NCBI GenBank assembly: GCA_031278025.1
Contig: JAITLF010000323.1
Location: forward strand, 1 to 6,600
Reading direction: 5' to 3'
Source of the DNA: Treponema sp.
GTDB taxonomy: Bacteria > Spirochaetota > Spirochaetia > Treponematales > Breznakiellaceae
Length of the DNA: 6,600 nt
Below are positions 1-5,955 of this stretch, in pieces. Numbering within the stretch: the stretch's first letter is position 1; each line of letters begins with the position of its first letter. Under the pieces are notes generated by a model that was not told the origin of the DNA, did not search any database, and saw nothing but the letters and a program-made list of their open reading frames with translations. The position numbers and the translations under genes were made by a program.

Positions 1-249
1 GCTTCCAGCCCCCGCCTTCCGGTATGCCGCTGCCTTAAACGGCTCTCCTCGAAAACCCAAAAAGCGCTTAACCGGGAAGATCGAAAGCGCAACATGAAAG
101 GCAGAATCATTTGCGTCAAGGCCGTACCCCGCCGGGTCCTGCTTTTTGACAACGTGATAACCACCGGTTCCACCCTGGACGCTTGCGCGGAAGCCCTCAA
201 GGAAGGCGGGGCGGAGAAGGTCTATGCCGTGAGTTTATTTTACGATTAG
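1..249 (+). CDS. ComF family phosphoribosyltransferase-like protein, C-terminal 82 residues (5' end outside window)
   Basis: This reading frame is open from the window edge to TAG at 247-249. The fragment carries the two parts typical of a ComF C-terminus. The first is a basic stretch at residues 13-31 with the pattern LKRLSSKTQKALNREDRKRN, matching the family's R-x-T-x-x-Q-x-x-L-x-x-x-x-R-x-x-N motif. The second is the PRPP-binding loop VLLFDNVITTGSTL (residues 46-59), followed by a helix and GGAEKVYAVSLFY. ComF proteins are cytosolic phosphoribosyltransferase-fold proteins linked in naturally competent bacteria to DNA uptake; the exact substrate is generally unknown. One oddity is that the second acidic residue of the usual DD in the PRPP loop is Asn here (FDN). 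A purine or pyrimidine phosphoribosyltransferase is less likely because of the ComF-type basic motif. The N-terminal zinc-binding part is not in view. Confidence 0.85.
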   Translation, partial: ASSPRLPVCRCLKRLSSKTQKALNREDRKRNMKGRIICVKAVPRRVLLFDNVITTGSTLDACAEALKEGGAEKVYAVSLFYD

Positions 250-276
250 GTCGTTGAAAAATCCTCCCCGGCCTCC

Positions 277-297
277 CCGCGGGGCTCCGTCCCGCGG
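277..297 (+). terminator. GC-only hairpin downstream of the comF-type gene, weak terminator candidate
   Basis: CCGCGGG at 277-283 pairs perfectly with CCCGCGG at 291-297 around a 7-nt loop. It begins 28 nt after the upstream stop codon. Only a broken T-rich stretch (AACTTGTTTG) follows, so intrinsic termination is uncertain. The overlapping palindrome CCCCGCGGGG (275-284 region) offers an alternative fold. Confidence 0.3.
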
Positions 298-312
298 AAC
301 TTGTTTGTCCCC

Positions 313-318
313 TATAAT
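313..318 (+). promoter_or_regulatory. Perfect -10 hexamer upstream of the hydrogenase-like gene
   Basis: TATAAT lies 20 nt before the proposed TTG start at 339. No convincing -35 hexamer is present 16-19 bp upstream, where the sequence is GC-rich hairpin. If this hexamer is used, the mRNA would start near 325 and have a leader of only about 14 nt, which fits the absence of a Shine-Dalgarno sequence before the TTG. Confidence 0.3.
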
Positions 319-338
319 AATGTTACTATCTTCTTACT

Positions 339-1253
339 TTGAATTATACGGCTTTGCTTCCCGCTAAGGCGGACGATGATTTACCCCGCTTCTTGCGGGA
401 CCTGAAGGCGGGTCTTCCGGTCCGTATGCTAATCGCTCCGGCGGCTCCGCTCGTTATTGAGCAGTTCCCTCATATTCTCGGCTATTTACATTCCCTGGGG
501 GCGCAGGCTTTTTATCCTGTCCTGCCCTACGCGGATATCACGATATGGGCCTATTACCGGATTCTTAAAGAGAACCCCAAAATAAAATTGATTACCTCCG
601 CCTGTATCGGGATGAACCGGTATATCACGAAACATCACCGCGGGTACGCCGCGTATCTCTGTCCGGTTTTCAGTCCCCTGCTCTGTGCGGCCCGATATTT
701 AAAAACATACCGCCGGATGGAAGAACCGCTGGCGTTTCTTTCTCCGTGCCGCTTAAAAAAGAATGAATTTACCACAGAAACCCAGGAGGAGCTTGTCCGG
801 TATAATATCACCATAGACCGGCTGAACGCCTGGCTTGCTGCGGAAGCGGTCGATATACGCCGCTATGAAGCCCGCCCCCTGGAGGCCGCCGATTGCTACG
901 CCAGAGGGCTGACCCTGGCGGCCTTTGGGGAAATCGGAAAGGCTTTGGCGGCGCTGGTTCCGAATATCAGGCGCCACACCGAACAGGGCCGGGCAAACGC
1001 GGCATCCTACCTGGCGAATAACCGGGATTTCCTGGATTCACAAAGTCACGCCGTGATCTTTGAACCGTACGCCTGCATGGGCGGCTGCGCCAACGGTTCA
1101 GGAGTCGGAACACGCCGGACTTGCGGAACGCCCAGTTTCCTTAATTACGGCGAAACGCCGGATATAAACGCGGTCTTCGATCTCTTCGCGTATTACGACC
1201 AGACCCTCAGCCTTTCGGACTTCTGCCGCCGCAAGGAGCCTCGAAATGCGTGA
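339..1253 (+). CDS. [FeFe]-hydrogenase-like H-cluster domain protein, short form without ferredoxin domain
   Basis: The 304-residue protein corresponds to the H-cluster domain of [FeFe] hydrogenases. All three signature loops are visible: L1 TSACIG (86-91), L2 SPCRLKK (135-141) and L3 ACMGGCANGSG (245-255). They supply the four expected cluster cysteines C89, C137, C246 and C250. YADITIWAYY (64-73) matches the conserved stretch before L1. Two positions differ from catalytic enzymes. The proton-relay Cys of TSCCP is Ala88, and the Met of MPC is Ser135. Sensory (HydS-type, groups C/D) hydrogenases are known for such changes, so slow or sensory H2 chemistry is an inference. There are no N-terminal FeS domains and no PAS domain. 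The start is a TTG with no Shine-Dalgarno; an in-frame TAA at 318-320 prevents any longer N-terminus, and Met30 is the first in-frame ATG. A maturation or scaffold role cannot be excluded. It has no visible link to its neighbours. Confidence 0.85.
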   Translation: MNYTALLPAKADDDLPRFLRDLKAGLPVRMLIAPAAPLVIEQFPHILGYLHSLGAQAFYPVLPYADITIWAYYRILKENPKIKLITSACIGMNRYITKHHRGYAAYLCPVFSPLLCAARYLKTYRRMEEPLAFLSPCRLKKNEFTTETQEELVRYNITIDRLNAWLAAEAVDIRRYEARPLEAADCYARGLTLAAFGEIGKALAALVPNIRRHTEQGRANAASYLANNRDFLDSQSHAVIFEPYACMGGCANGSGVGTRRTCGTPSFLNYGETPDINAVFDLFAYYDQTLSLSDFCRRKEPRNA

Positions 1254-1342
1254 AATCAGGCGTTTCTGACGCAGAGCCTGAACCGGTTCAATAAGTTGAG
1301 GCTGTTCCAAAACCTCAATGCATAGGGATTCAGGTGAATAAA

Positions 1343-1359
1343 TTCTGTTCAGAACAGAA
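1343..1359. promoter_or_regulatory. Perfect 17-bp palindrome, operator candidate
   Basis: TTCTGTTC-A-GAACAGAA is a perfect 8+1+8 dyad. Its right half-site core CAGAAC recurs at 1355-1360 and again at 1376-1381, so three CAGAAC copies lie within 32 bp. This is the architecture of a transcription-factor site with accessory half-sites. It lies about 300 bp before the GH4 start and about 90 bp after the hydrogenase-like gene. Which gene it serves, if either, and which regulator family binds it cannot be told from the sequence. Confidence 0.45.
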
Positions 1360-1396
1360 CAATCGGGGCTTTGAGCAGAACAACCGGGGTGAGGAA
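1355..1396 (+). repeat. Two tandem 21-bp direct repeats
   Basis: CAGAACAATCGGGG (1355-1368) recurs as CAGAACAACCGGGG (1376-1389), 13 of 14 identical, at a spacing of exactly 21 bp. Over the full 21 bp the identity falls to 15 of 21. The first copy overlaps the 17-bp palindrome. The 21-bp period is the same as that of the large array at 5979-6482 but the unit is mostly different. The reverse strand shares only a short AAAGCCC-type core with the array unit. Confidence 0.6.
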
Positions 1397-1445
1397 ATTT
1401 CTTTGCCACCTGAAGGCTTTCACTCTGGTATTCTTTTTTATCACC

Positions 1446-1487
1446 TATGGCCGTGTGTGAGTTATCATATTTTCCGCATCACCACTA
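1446..1487 (-). repeat. Dispersed ~43-nt element, copy 1 (strand defined by the GTGGTGATGC reading)
   Basis: On the + strand the segment starts TATGGCCGTGTGTG, continues through TATCATATTTTCCGC and ends ATCACCACTAC. Its reverse complement matches 6501-6544 at about 35 of 43 positions, and the similarity continues a few bases further over ATCAMYTATGGCC. The blocks TATGGCC, TGTGTG, TATCATA, TTTC and GCATCACCAC are intact in both copies. A match of this length between two points 5 kb apart in opposite orientation is far beyond chance. It points to a repeat family dispersed in the genome. Nothing here looks like a transposase. Confidence 0.75.
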
Positions 1488-1504
1488 CAGCCCCCGGCTT
1501 CACG
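1485..1504 (+). repeat. Isolated remnant of the 21-bp array unit
   Basis: CTACAGCCCCCGGCTTCACG matches the junction of the array unit, CTACAGCCCGCGACTTCACG (for example at 6457-6461 and the preceding ACTTC-type units), at 18 of 20 positions. It directly abuts dispersed-element copy 1. A more degraded second unit may follow to about 1526 (CCCGACACGTTACGCGGCT). Relative to the element, the unit points in the opposite direction to the array beside copy 2. Confidence 0.5.
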
Positions 1505-1569
1505 CTCCCGACACGTTACGCGGCTGGATGCAAAAAAGTCCATTGACCGCGAACTAACCTAAGGAGAAA

Positions 1570-1578
1570 TGCTATAAC
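1570..1578 (+). promoter_or_regulatory. Extended -10 promoter candidate for the glycosidase operon
   Basis: TGCTATAAC gives a TGN extension plus a 5-of-6 match to TATAAT, 78 nt before the GH4 start. There is no good -35 at the normal distance; a TTGACC at 1543-1548 sits 24 bp upstream, which is too far. AAGGAG at 1561-1566 resembles a Shine-Dalgarno but is followed only by ATG-CTA-TAA (1569-1577) and, further on, by a 31-codon frame from 1580 that runs into the GH4 start. Confidence 0.25.
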
Positions 1579-1656
1579 CATGCCGGCGGCGGGTTTTCTG
1601 ATTGCTCCGGACGCTTCATTGTACAAAGACTACTCTTGTGCTAAAAAGGATACACT

Positions 1657-3132
1657 ATGGCAGCCAATCAATTAAATGCGAACCAATCAAGGGATCTCGT
1701 GAAGATATGTTACATCGGCGGCGGTTCGCGTAACTGGGCCTGGGTCCTGATGCAGGACCTGACCTTTGAAAAAGAGATTTCCGGGCGTATCGAACTGTAC
1801 GACATAAAACCGGAAGACGCGAAGACAAACGAGATAATCGGCAATTCCCTCATGGAACGGCATAACAAGGGCCGCTGGACCTTTCACGCCAACCCCTCTC
1901 TGGAAGACGCCCTTACCGGGAGCGGCTTTGTCTTTGTCTCGATCCTTCCCGGCGATTTTGAGGAAATGGCGGTAGACGTGCATCTCCCGGAGAAATACGG
2001 CATCTATCAGCCGGTGGGGGACACGGCGGGAGCGGGCGGAATCATTCGGGCCATGCGCACGATCCCCCAGTTCCGGGAGATTGCACGGGCAATACAAAGA
2101 CATGCCCCCGGCGCGTGGGTCATCAACTACACCAATCCCATGAGCATCTGTACCCGCACGTTGTACAAGGAATTTCCCGGCATCAAGGCCGCGGGATGCT
2201 GCCACGAGGTGTTTAACACGCAAAAACTCCTGGCCGCCGTGCTGGAAGAAGCGGGCCTCGCGCCCAGGGGAACTATCAGGCGGGAAGATATGAGGACCCG
2301 CGTTTTGGGGATCAACCACTTTACCTGGATAGACGCGGCCTCGTGGAAAGGCGTTGATATCTTCCCCTATTACCGGCTGTTCGTGAATGCCCGCGCCGAA
2401 TCGGGTTTTCGGGGCGCGGAGGCGGCAACAACCTTTGCGGCGGGCGGGGCGGAGGCTTCGCCTTTAGGTGATAAGGAGGAGGCGCTAAGGCGGAAGTTCT
2501 TCTCTTCCTCCGAACGGGTCAAGATGGACCTGTTCCGCCGCTACGGGCTGATCGCCGCGGCGGGGGACCGGCACCTTGCGGAGTTTTGCCCCCACGCATG
2601 GTACCTTGCCAATCCCGCCCTGGTGGAAAGCTGGGGCTTCGCGTTGACGCCGGTATCCTGGCGCGTTGCCAACCGGGAAACGCTGATACGCCAGGCGCAA
2701 GCCTACCGGGACGGAACAAAAACAATGGTCCCCGTTGAGTCGGGGGAGGAAGGGATTAAGATAGTGAAGGCCCTGTTGGGGCTTGGCGACCTGGTAAGCA
2801 ATGTAAACATGCCGAACCGGGGGCAGGCGCCGGATCTTCCCCCGGAAGCGGTGGTCGAGACCAACGCGCTTTTCTCCCGGAATACTATCCAGCCCCTGGT
2901 AGGCGGAACGCTGCCCGTCGATCTGCGCGCCCTTGTCCTTCCCCATGTACTAGCCCAGGAGGGGATCATAGAGGCTGTGTTTGAAGAAGACCGGGAAAAG
3001 GCGTTCCGCGTCTTTGCCATGGACTTTGCGGTACAGACGCTGCCGCCGGCGGATGCAAGGGACCTCTTTGACCAGATGTGCGCTAAAACCCTTCCCTGTT
3101 CCACCGGGACCAATATCGGGAACTACCCATGA
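1657..3132 (+). CDS. GH4 family glycosidase with CHEV motif, probable alpha-galacturonidase (LplD-like)
   Basis: The 491-residue protein begins its Rossmann fold with CYIGGGSRNWAW (18-29). GDTAGAGG (121-128), NYTNP (157-161), CCHEV (181-185), GINHFTW (218-224) and GDRHLAEF (303-310) follow. GH4 enzymes are cytosolic and use NAD+ and a divalent metal (usually Mn2+) in an oxidation-elimination-reduction mechanism; C182 and H221 are the expected metal ligands. The four residues after the metal Cys sort the family by substrate, and CHEV is the reported signature of alpha-galacturonidases, so release of galacturonate from short pectic oligosaccharides is the best prediction. The start is supported by AAGGA at 1646-1650, 6 nt before the ATG, although the protein then carries about 15 extra residues before the usual fold start. 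No signal peptide is seen. The stop overlaps the next start as ATGA. Another alpha-uronidase or hexosidase specificity remains possible. Confidence 0.9.
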   Translation: MAANQLNANQSRDLVKICYIGGGSRNWAWVLMQDLTFEKEISGRIELYDIKPEDAKTNEIIGNSLMERHNKGRWTFHANPSLEDALTGSGFVFVSILPGDFEEMAVDVHLPEKYGIYQPVGDTAGAGGIIRAMRTIPQFREIARAIQRHAPGAWVINYTNPMSICTRTLYKEFPGIKAAGCCHEVFNTQKLLAAVLEEAGLAPRGTIRREDMRTRVLGINHFTWIDAASWKGVDIFPYYRLFVNARAESGFRGAEAATTFAAGGAEASPLGDKEEALRRKFFSSSERVKMDLFRRYGLIAAAGDRHLAEFCPHAWYLANPALVESWGFALTPVSWRVANRETLIRQAQAYRDGTKTMVPVESGEEGIKIVKALLGLGDLVSNVNMPNRGQAPDLPPEAVVETNALFSRNTIQPLVGGTLPVDLRALVLPHVLAQEGIIEAVFEEDREKAFRVFAMDFAVQTLPPADARDLFDQMCAKTLPCSTGTNIGNYP

Positions 3133-5198
3133 TAGACCGGCATGATTTGGTAACGCGGCATAACCCGCTCTATACACGGCTTGAAAAAAATGCGCCCCTT
3201 TCGGTAGGTAATGGCGCGTTTTGTTTTACCGCCGATTATACCGGCTTGCAGACCTTTTATGATGAATACGCCGCCGCCGGTGATTCCTGCCCCCTTTGTA
3301 CGATGGCGGAGTGGGGCTGGCATTCTTACCCCGATTCTCCCCGGGACAATTCGCTCCTGCGCCTGACATCTTTCGATACCTTTGGCAGGCAGGTTTTCTA
3401 CGCCGTTGACGAGACCGGACAGGAGGAGCTTTTCAAGGCCCTGCGGCAAAACGCCCACAAGTTTCATCTGGGCAGGATAGGGTTTGAACTTGACGGCGCG
3501 GCCCTTTCGCCGGATGCCTGTACGCCGGTGAAACAGACGCTCAACCTTTGGGAAGGCGTTTTATCATCGGAATTTTCCTTTAGAATGCCTGCCCATGTTG
3601 ATGAACCTGTCCTAACCGAAACCTTTGTTCATCCTGGGGAAGATACGGTATACCTGCGTTTCAGTTCTCCCCTTGCGGCCCAGGGCAGGCTGCGGGTAAC
3701 CCTAACCTTCCCCTACGGCAGCCACCGGAAATCCGGCGCGGATTTTACCGTCCCCCAGGGGCATACGACGACCCTGACCGCTAAGACCGTCCGGGGAGTA
3801 TGCCTTGAACGGGAGATGGACGGTACCCGTTACCGGGTTGTGGCTGCCGGCGCCGGGTTTCACCTGGACATCCAGGAGGAGCATAGGATAGCTTTCAGCG
3901 GGGACGCGGAAACCCTGGAACTCGCGTTCCGGTTTGAGCCCCAGTGTATCCCGGCGGCGGGCATAGACCGGGATGCCGGAGAGACGGCCTATCCGCCGCC
4001 CTTTGCCGAGGCACGGGCATCGTGTGCCCTGTTCTGGAAGGATTACTGGACCTCTGGCGGCGCAATCGACTTCTCTGGATCCGCCGATGGCCGCGCGAAG
4101 GAGCTTGAGCGGAGGATCGTATTGTCCCGGTATCTGACGGCGATACAGAGCCGCGGCTGCCTGCCGCCCGCCGAAACCGGGCTTACCTGTAACAGTTGGT
4201 ACGGCAAGTTTCACCTGGAGATGCACTACTGGCACTCGGCGCATTTCGCGCTTTGGGGCCAGGCCGGGGCACTCAGGAAGAACCTTGCGTGGTATAAAAA
4301 GATACTCCCCGCTGCCCGGCAGCTCGCCGTATCCCAGGGCTACCGGGGGGCGCGATGGCCAAAGATGTGCGATCCCACCGGGGACAATACGCCATCCTCT
4401 ATCGCGGTGCTGTTGATTTGGCAGCAGCCCCATCCCATCATGCTGGCGGAGTTGTGTTACCGGGCGGCGCCTGACCCGGATTTTTTGCGGGAGTACCGGG
4501 ATATTGTGGTGGAAACCGCGGAGTTCATGGAAAGTTTTGCGCATTGGGAAGAATCCGGGGACGGGCCGGGGCGCTATGTTCTGGGGCCGCCCTATATTCC
4601 CGTCCAGGAGCGGCATGATCCCAAAATAGTATTGAACGCCCCCTTTGAGCTTGAGTACTTCCGCTGGGGTTTTCTTCAGGCGGACCGGTGGCTGGAACGG
4701 CTGGGAGAAGCGCCCCGCTTTGGGGGCATCGCGGAAAAACTCGCCCTTCCCCCCCGGCGGGACGGCATGTATGTGGCGCACGAAAACTGTCCCGAAACGT
4801 TTACGAAACTGCCCTTCTACACCGATCATCCCTCAATGCTGGGGATCTGCGGGGTCCTGAACAGCCCTCAGGTTGATCCCGCCGTCATGTCGGCGACCCT
4901 GGACAAGGTTCTCGCGGCATGGGACATGCGGACCTTCTACGGCTGGGACTTTCCCATGATGGCCATGACCGCCTGCCGTCTGGGGCGCTTTCATGACGCG
5001 GCAGATCTACTGTTGATGGACAGCCCGAAAAACACCTATTTACCGAACGGGCATAACCGGCAAATGGGGGATGACGCCCTCCCCCTATACCTGCCTGGAA
5101 ACGGCGGCTTACTGCTGGCCGCCGCGATGATGGCGGCGGAGTCTTCATTTCCGGAAGGCTTTACCGTACAGGCGGAGGGGCTTTATGCGTATAGCTGA
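3129..5198 (+). CDS. Cytosolic (alpha/alpha)6-barrel (six-hairpin) glycosidase-like protein
   Basis: The 689-residue protein has a beta-rich N-terminal half (to about residue 280) and a helical C-terminal half. The second part carries motifs typical of six-hairpin glycosidases: SWYGKFHLEMHYWHSAHF (356-373), GARWPKMCDPTGDNTPSS (407-424), NAPFELEYFRW (503-513), TFYGWDFPMMAMTACRLG (602-619) and LPGNGGLLLAAAMM (655-668). The acidic residues in HLEMH (Glu364) and FELEY are catalytic or binding candidates, but I cannot assign the nucleophile or the CAZy family. No signal peptide or membrane segment is seen, so it should act on imported sugars. Its ATG overlaps the GH4 stop by 4 nt (ATGA), with only a weak GGG at 3118-3120 upstream, so translational coupling is likely. 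Context suggests a uronate- or rhamnose-containing pectic oligosaccharide as substrate, which is inference. Its 3' end overlaps the GH43 start by 14 nt. Confidence 0.8.
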   Translation: MIDRHDLVTRHNPLYTRLEKNAPLSVGNGAFCFTADYTGLQTFYDEYAAAGDSCPLCTMAEWGWHSYPDSPRDNSLLRLTSFDTFGRQVFYAVDETGQEELFKALRQNAHKFHLGRIGFELDGAALSPDACTPVKQTLNLWEGVLSSEFSFRMPAHVDEPVLTETFVHPGEDTVYLRFSSPLAAQGRLRVTLTFPYGSHRKSGADFTVPQGHTTTLTAKTVRGVCLEREMDGTRYRVVAAGAGFHLDIQEEHRIAFSGDAETLELAFRFEPQCIPAAGIDRDAGETAYPPPFAEARASCALFWKDYWTSGGAIDFSGSADGRAKELERRIVLSRYLTAIQSRGCLPPAETGLTCNSWYGKFHLEMHYWHSAHFALWGQAGALRKNLAWYKKILPAARQLAVSQGYRGARWPKMCDPTGDNTPSSIAVLLIWQQPHPIMLAELCYRAAPDPDFLREYRDIVVETAEFMESFAHWEESGDGPGRYVLGPPYIPVQERHDPKIVLNAPFELEYFRWGFLQADRWLERLGEAPRFGGIAEKLALPPRRDGMYVAHENCPETFTKLPFYTDHPSMLGICGVLNSPQVDPAVMSATLDKVLAAWDMRTFYGWDFPMMAMTACRLGRFHDAADLLLMDSPKNTYLPNGHNRQMGDDALPLYLPGNGGLLLAAAMMAAESSFPEGFTVQAEGLYAYS

Positions 5199-5259
5199 TA
5201 TACATATCCGCGATCCTTTTGTGGTGGAGGAAGACGGCGCTATATACCCGGCTGTGTAA
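5185..5259 (+). pseudogene. 5' remnant of a GH43 family glycosidase gene, stopped after 24 codons
   Basis: A strong Shine-Dalgarno, GGAGG at 5174-5178, lies 6 nt before ATG 5185, and the frame overlaps the upstream gene by 14 nt as in an operon. It reads MRIADIHIRDPFVVEEDGAI and a few more residues before TAA at 5257-5259. IADIHIRDPFV...DG..Y is the classic N-terminus of GH43 enzymes (beta-xylosidases and alpha-L-arabinofuranosidases), with Asp10 in the position of the catalytic general base. Family members normally exceed 300 residues, and the expected YYLYGT strand is missing. A different frame just downstream contains GFEESAGWDG, faintly like the GF.-.YxS-DL-WDG segment of GH43, so a short deletion plus frame loss followed by decay is possible. 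No later GH43 motif is found in the window. The intact ribosome binding site suggests recent loss. Confidence 0.72.
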
Positions 5260-5365
5260 CCGCGTGGCCGGCTTCGAAGAGTCCGCTGGTTGGGACGGCT
5301 GTGCGGGAATCTATGCCGGGAGAGCCGGATGCTGGCGGAAAGGCCGGAATGGCTGGCGGGGAAGG

Positions 5366-5398
5366 GGGCTTCCCGATGCGAAGACGGGCGGGAAGCCC
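5366..5398 (+). terminator. 10-bp perfect hairpin, candidate operon terminator
   Basis: GGGCTTCCCG (5366-5375) pairs perfectly with CGGGAAGCCC (5389-5398) across a 13-nt loop. The sequence after it is GGCAATTTTGGGAGTTTTGG, so the first T-run starts 5 nt beyond the stem. A competing hairpin, GGGAAG/CTTCCC at 5359-5374, shares one arm. The position, about 110 bp after the truncated GH43 frame, suits an operon end, but the T-tract is imperfect. Confidence 0.4.
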
Positions 5399-5688
5399 GG
5401 CAATTTTGGGAGTTTTGGGAAAGGGGCCTGATTATCGCCGGCCGGGCATACGGGGCCATAGGGGGGATGGAATATCCGGAGGATTGCGGGAGTGATTATC
5501 CTGAGGTACCGGCGCGGGGCCTTCAACCGGTATACCGGGAGACAAGAGCAGATGGAAGGGCATAAGCCGGTACGGCTCTGCGCGGCAGGGAAGACGGAGG
5601 AACAGTCAGGGGAAGCCGCCGGGGGAAGCGCAATTGGCGAACAACCGGTATATCATTGTTATAACTTCCATGCTTGAAAAGCCCGTTT

Positions 5689-5698
5689 CCCCCCCCCC
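5689..5698 (+). repeat. C10 homopolymer tract
   Basis: Ten consecutive C residues follow GTTT at 5685-5688. Tracts of this length slip readily in replication and are also prone to sequencing-length errors. The tract lies in no convincing gene, so phase variation of a protein is not supported here. Confidence 0.9.
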
Positions 5699-5768
5699 GC
5701 CGAGAAAGCTGGGTGCTGAAGGGGAAACCGGAAGAATCCGGCGGCGCCTGCGGGGGGAACAGGGGGGT

Positions 5769-5795
5769 AGCGCTGCCTATAGTAGTATAGGCGCT
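5769..5795. repeat. AT-core hairpin with GC flanks
   Basis: GCCTATA (5775-5781) and TATAGGC (5786-5792) form a perfect 7-bp stem around a GTAG tetraloop. AGC (5769-5771) and GCT (5793-5795) can extend the stem after a 3-nt bulge. It stands at the left end of the duplicated segment and has no T-tract on either side. Confidence 0.5.
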
Positions 5796-5926
5796 GTTAC
5801 GTCCGTTGCATCCCGTGTTTTCAGCGCATACCTTGCAAGGGCTTCCTTTAGCCTGCGCCGGTTCCAAACGGCAGAGGCGTCCGGCCCTGTTCCGCCCGTT
5901 ACACCCCATCCCTGCGTAAGCGCATA
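5790..5926 (+). repeat. Decayed direct duplication (two ~44-nt copies)
   Basis: The segments at 5790-5817 and 5883-5910 agree at about 21 of 28 positions, with the shared pattern GGCSCTGTTMCGYCCGTTRC. The octamer AGCGCATA follows in both (5823-5830 and 5919-5926) at nearly the same distance, with a 3-nt length difference. Period is about 93-96 nt. The copies are diverged, so the event is old. No coding role is evident. Confidence 0.4.
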
Positions 5927-5935
5927 TGGGGGGGA

Positions 5936-5955
5936 GTCCCCGCAGGTTCGGGGAC
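5936..5955. repeat. 7-bp hairpin at the left fringe of the 21-bp array
   Basis: GTCCCCG (5936-5942) pairs perfectly with CGGGGAC (5949-5955) around a 6-nt loop CAGGTT. The sequence from 5938 to 5978 also resembles one or two heavily decayed 21-bp units, including CGCCAGTCCGGGG at 5961-5973. Confidence 0.45.

Larger units (their letters stand above)
1254..1656. other. Intergenic region of 403 bp, regulatory and repeat-rich, no convincing gene
   Basis: No stretch here reads as a convincing protein. The region begins with two hairpins: TCAGGC/GCCTGA at 1256-1261 and 1276-1281, directly after the stop codon, then TTGAGG/CCTCAA at 1296-1301 and 1313-1318. The palindrome AACCGGTT (1281-1288) lies between them. 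Neither hairpin is followed by a T-run. Next come a 17-bp palindrome, a pair of 21-bp direct repeats, the first dispersed-element copy, and the upstream region of the glycosidase operon. A GTG-initiated frame of 70 codons (1334-1546) merely reads through these repeats and is not called. Confidence 0.7.

Noticed and set aside
1343..1359. LexA (SOS) box
   Set aside because: The dyad resembles CTGT...ACAG but the spacing is 5 nt rather than 8, and neither neighbour is a DNA-repair gene.
1334..1546. 70-residue GTG-initiated protein
   Set aside because: It only translates the 21-bp repeat pair and the dispersed element. Its conserved part matches a different strand and frame in copy 2.
1543..1578. 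Complete -35/-10 promoter TTGACC with TATAAC
   Set aside because: The spacer is 24 bp, well beyond the 16-19 bp range, so only the extended -10 is kept as a weak candidate.
1580..1675. 31-codon leader peptide before the GH4 gene
   Set aside because: The AAGGAG is 13 nt from its ATG and the peptide shows no attenuator-like codon run, so there is no positive support.
1687..4829. Long minus-strand open frames opposite the two glycosidase genes
   Set aside because: They are antisense shadows of well-supported genes in GC-rich DNA, with no family motifs.
5290..5565. Gene of about 91 codons continuing the GH43 frame
   Set aside because: It has a TTG start without a ribosome binding site and no GH43 motif. 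Long open frames are expected in this GC-rich, purine-rich stretch.
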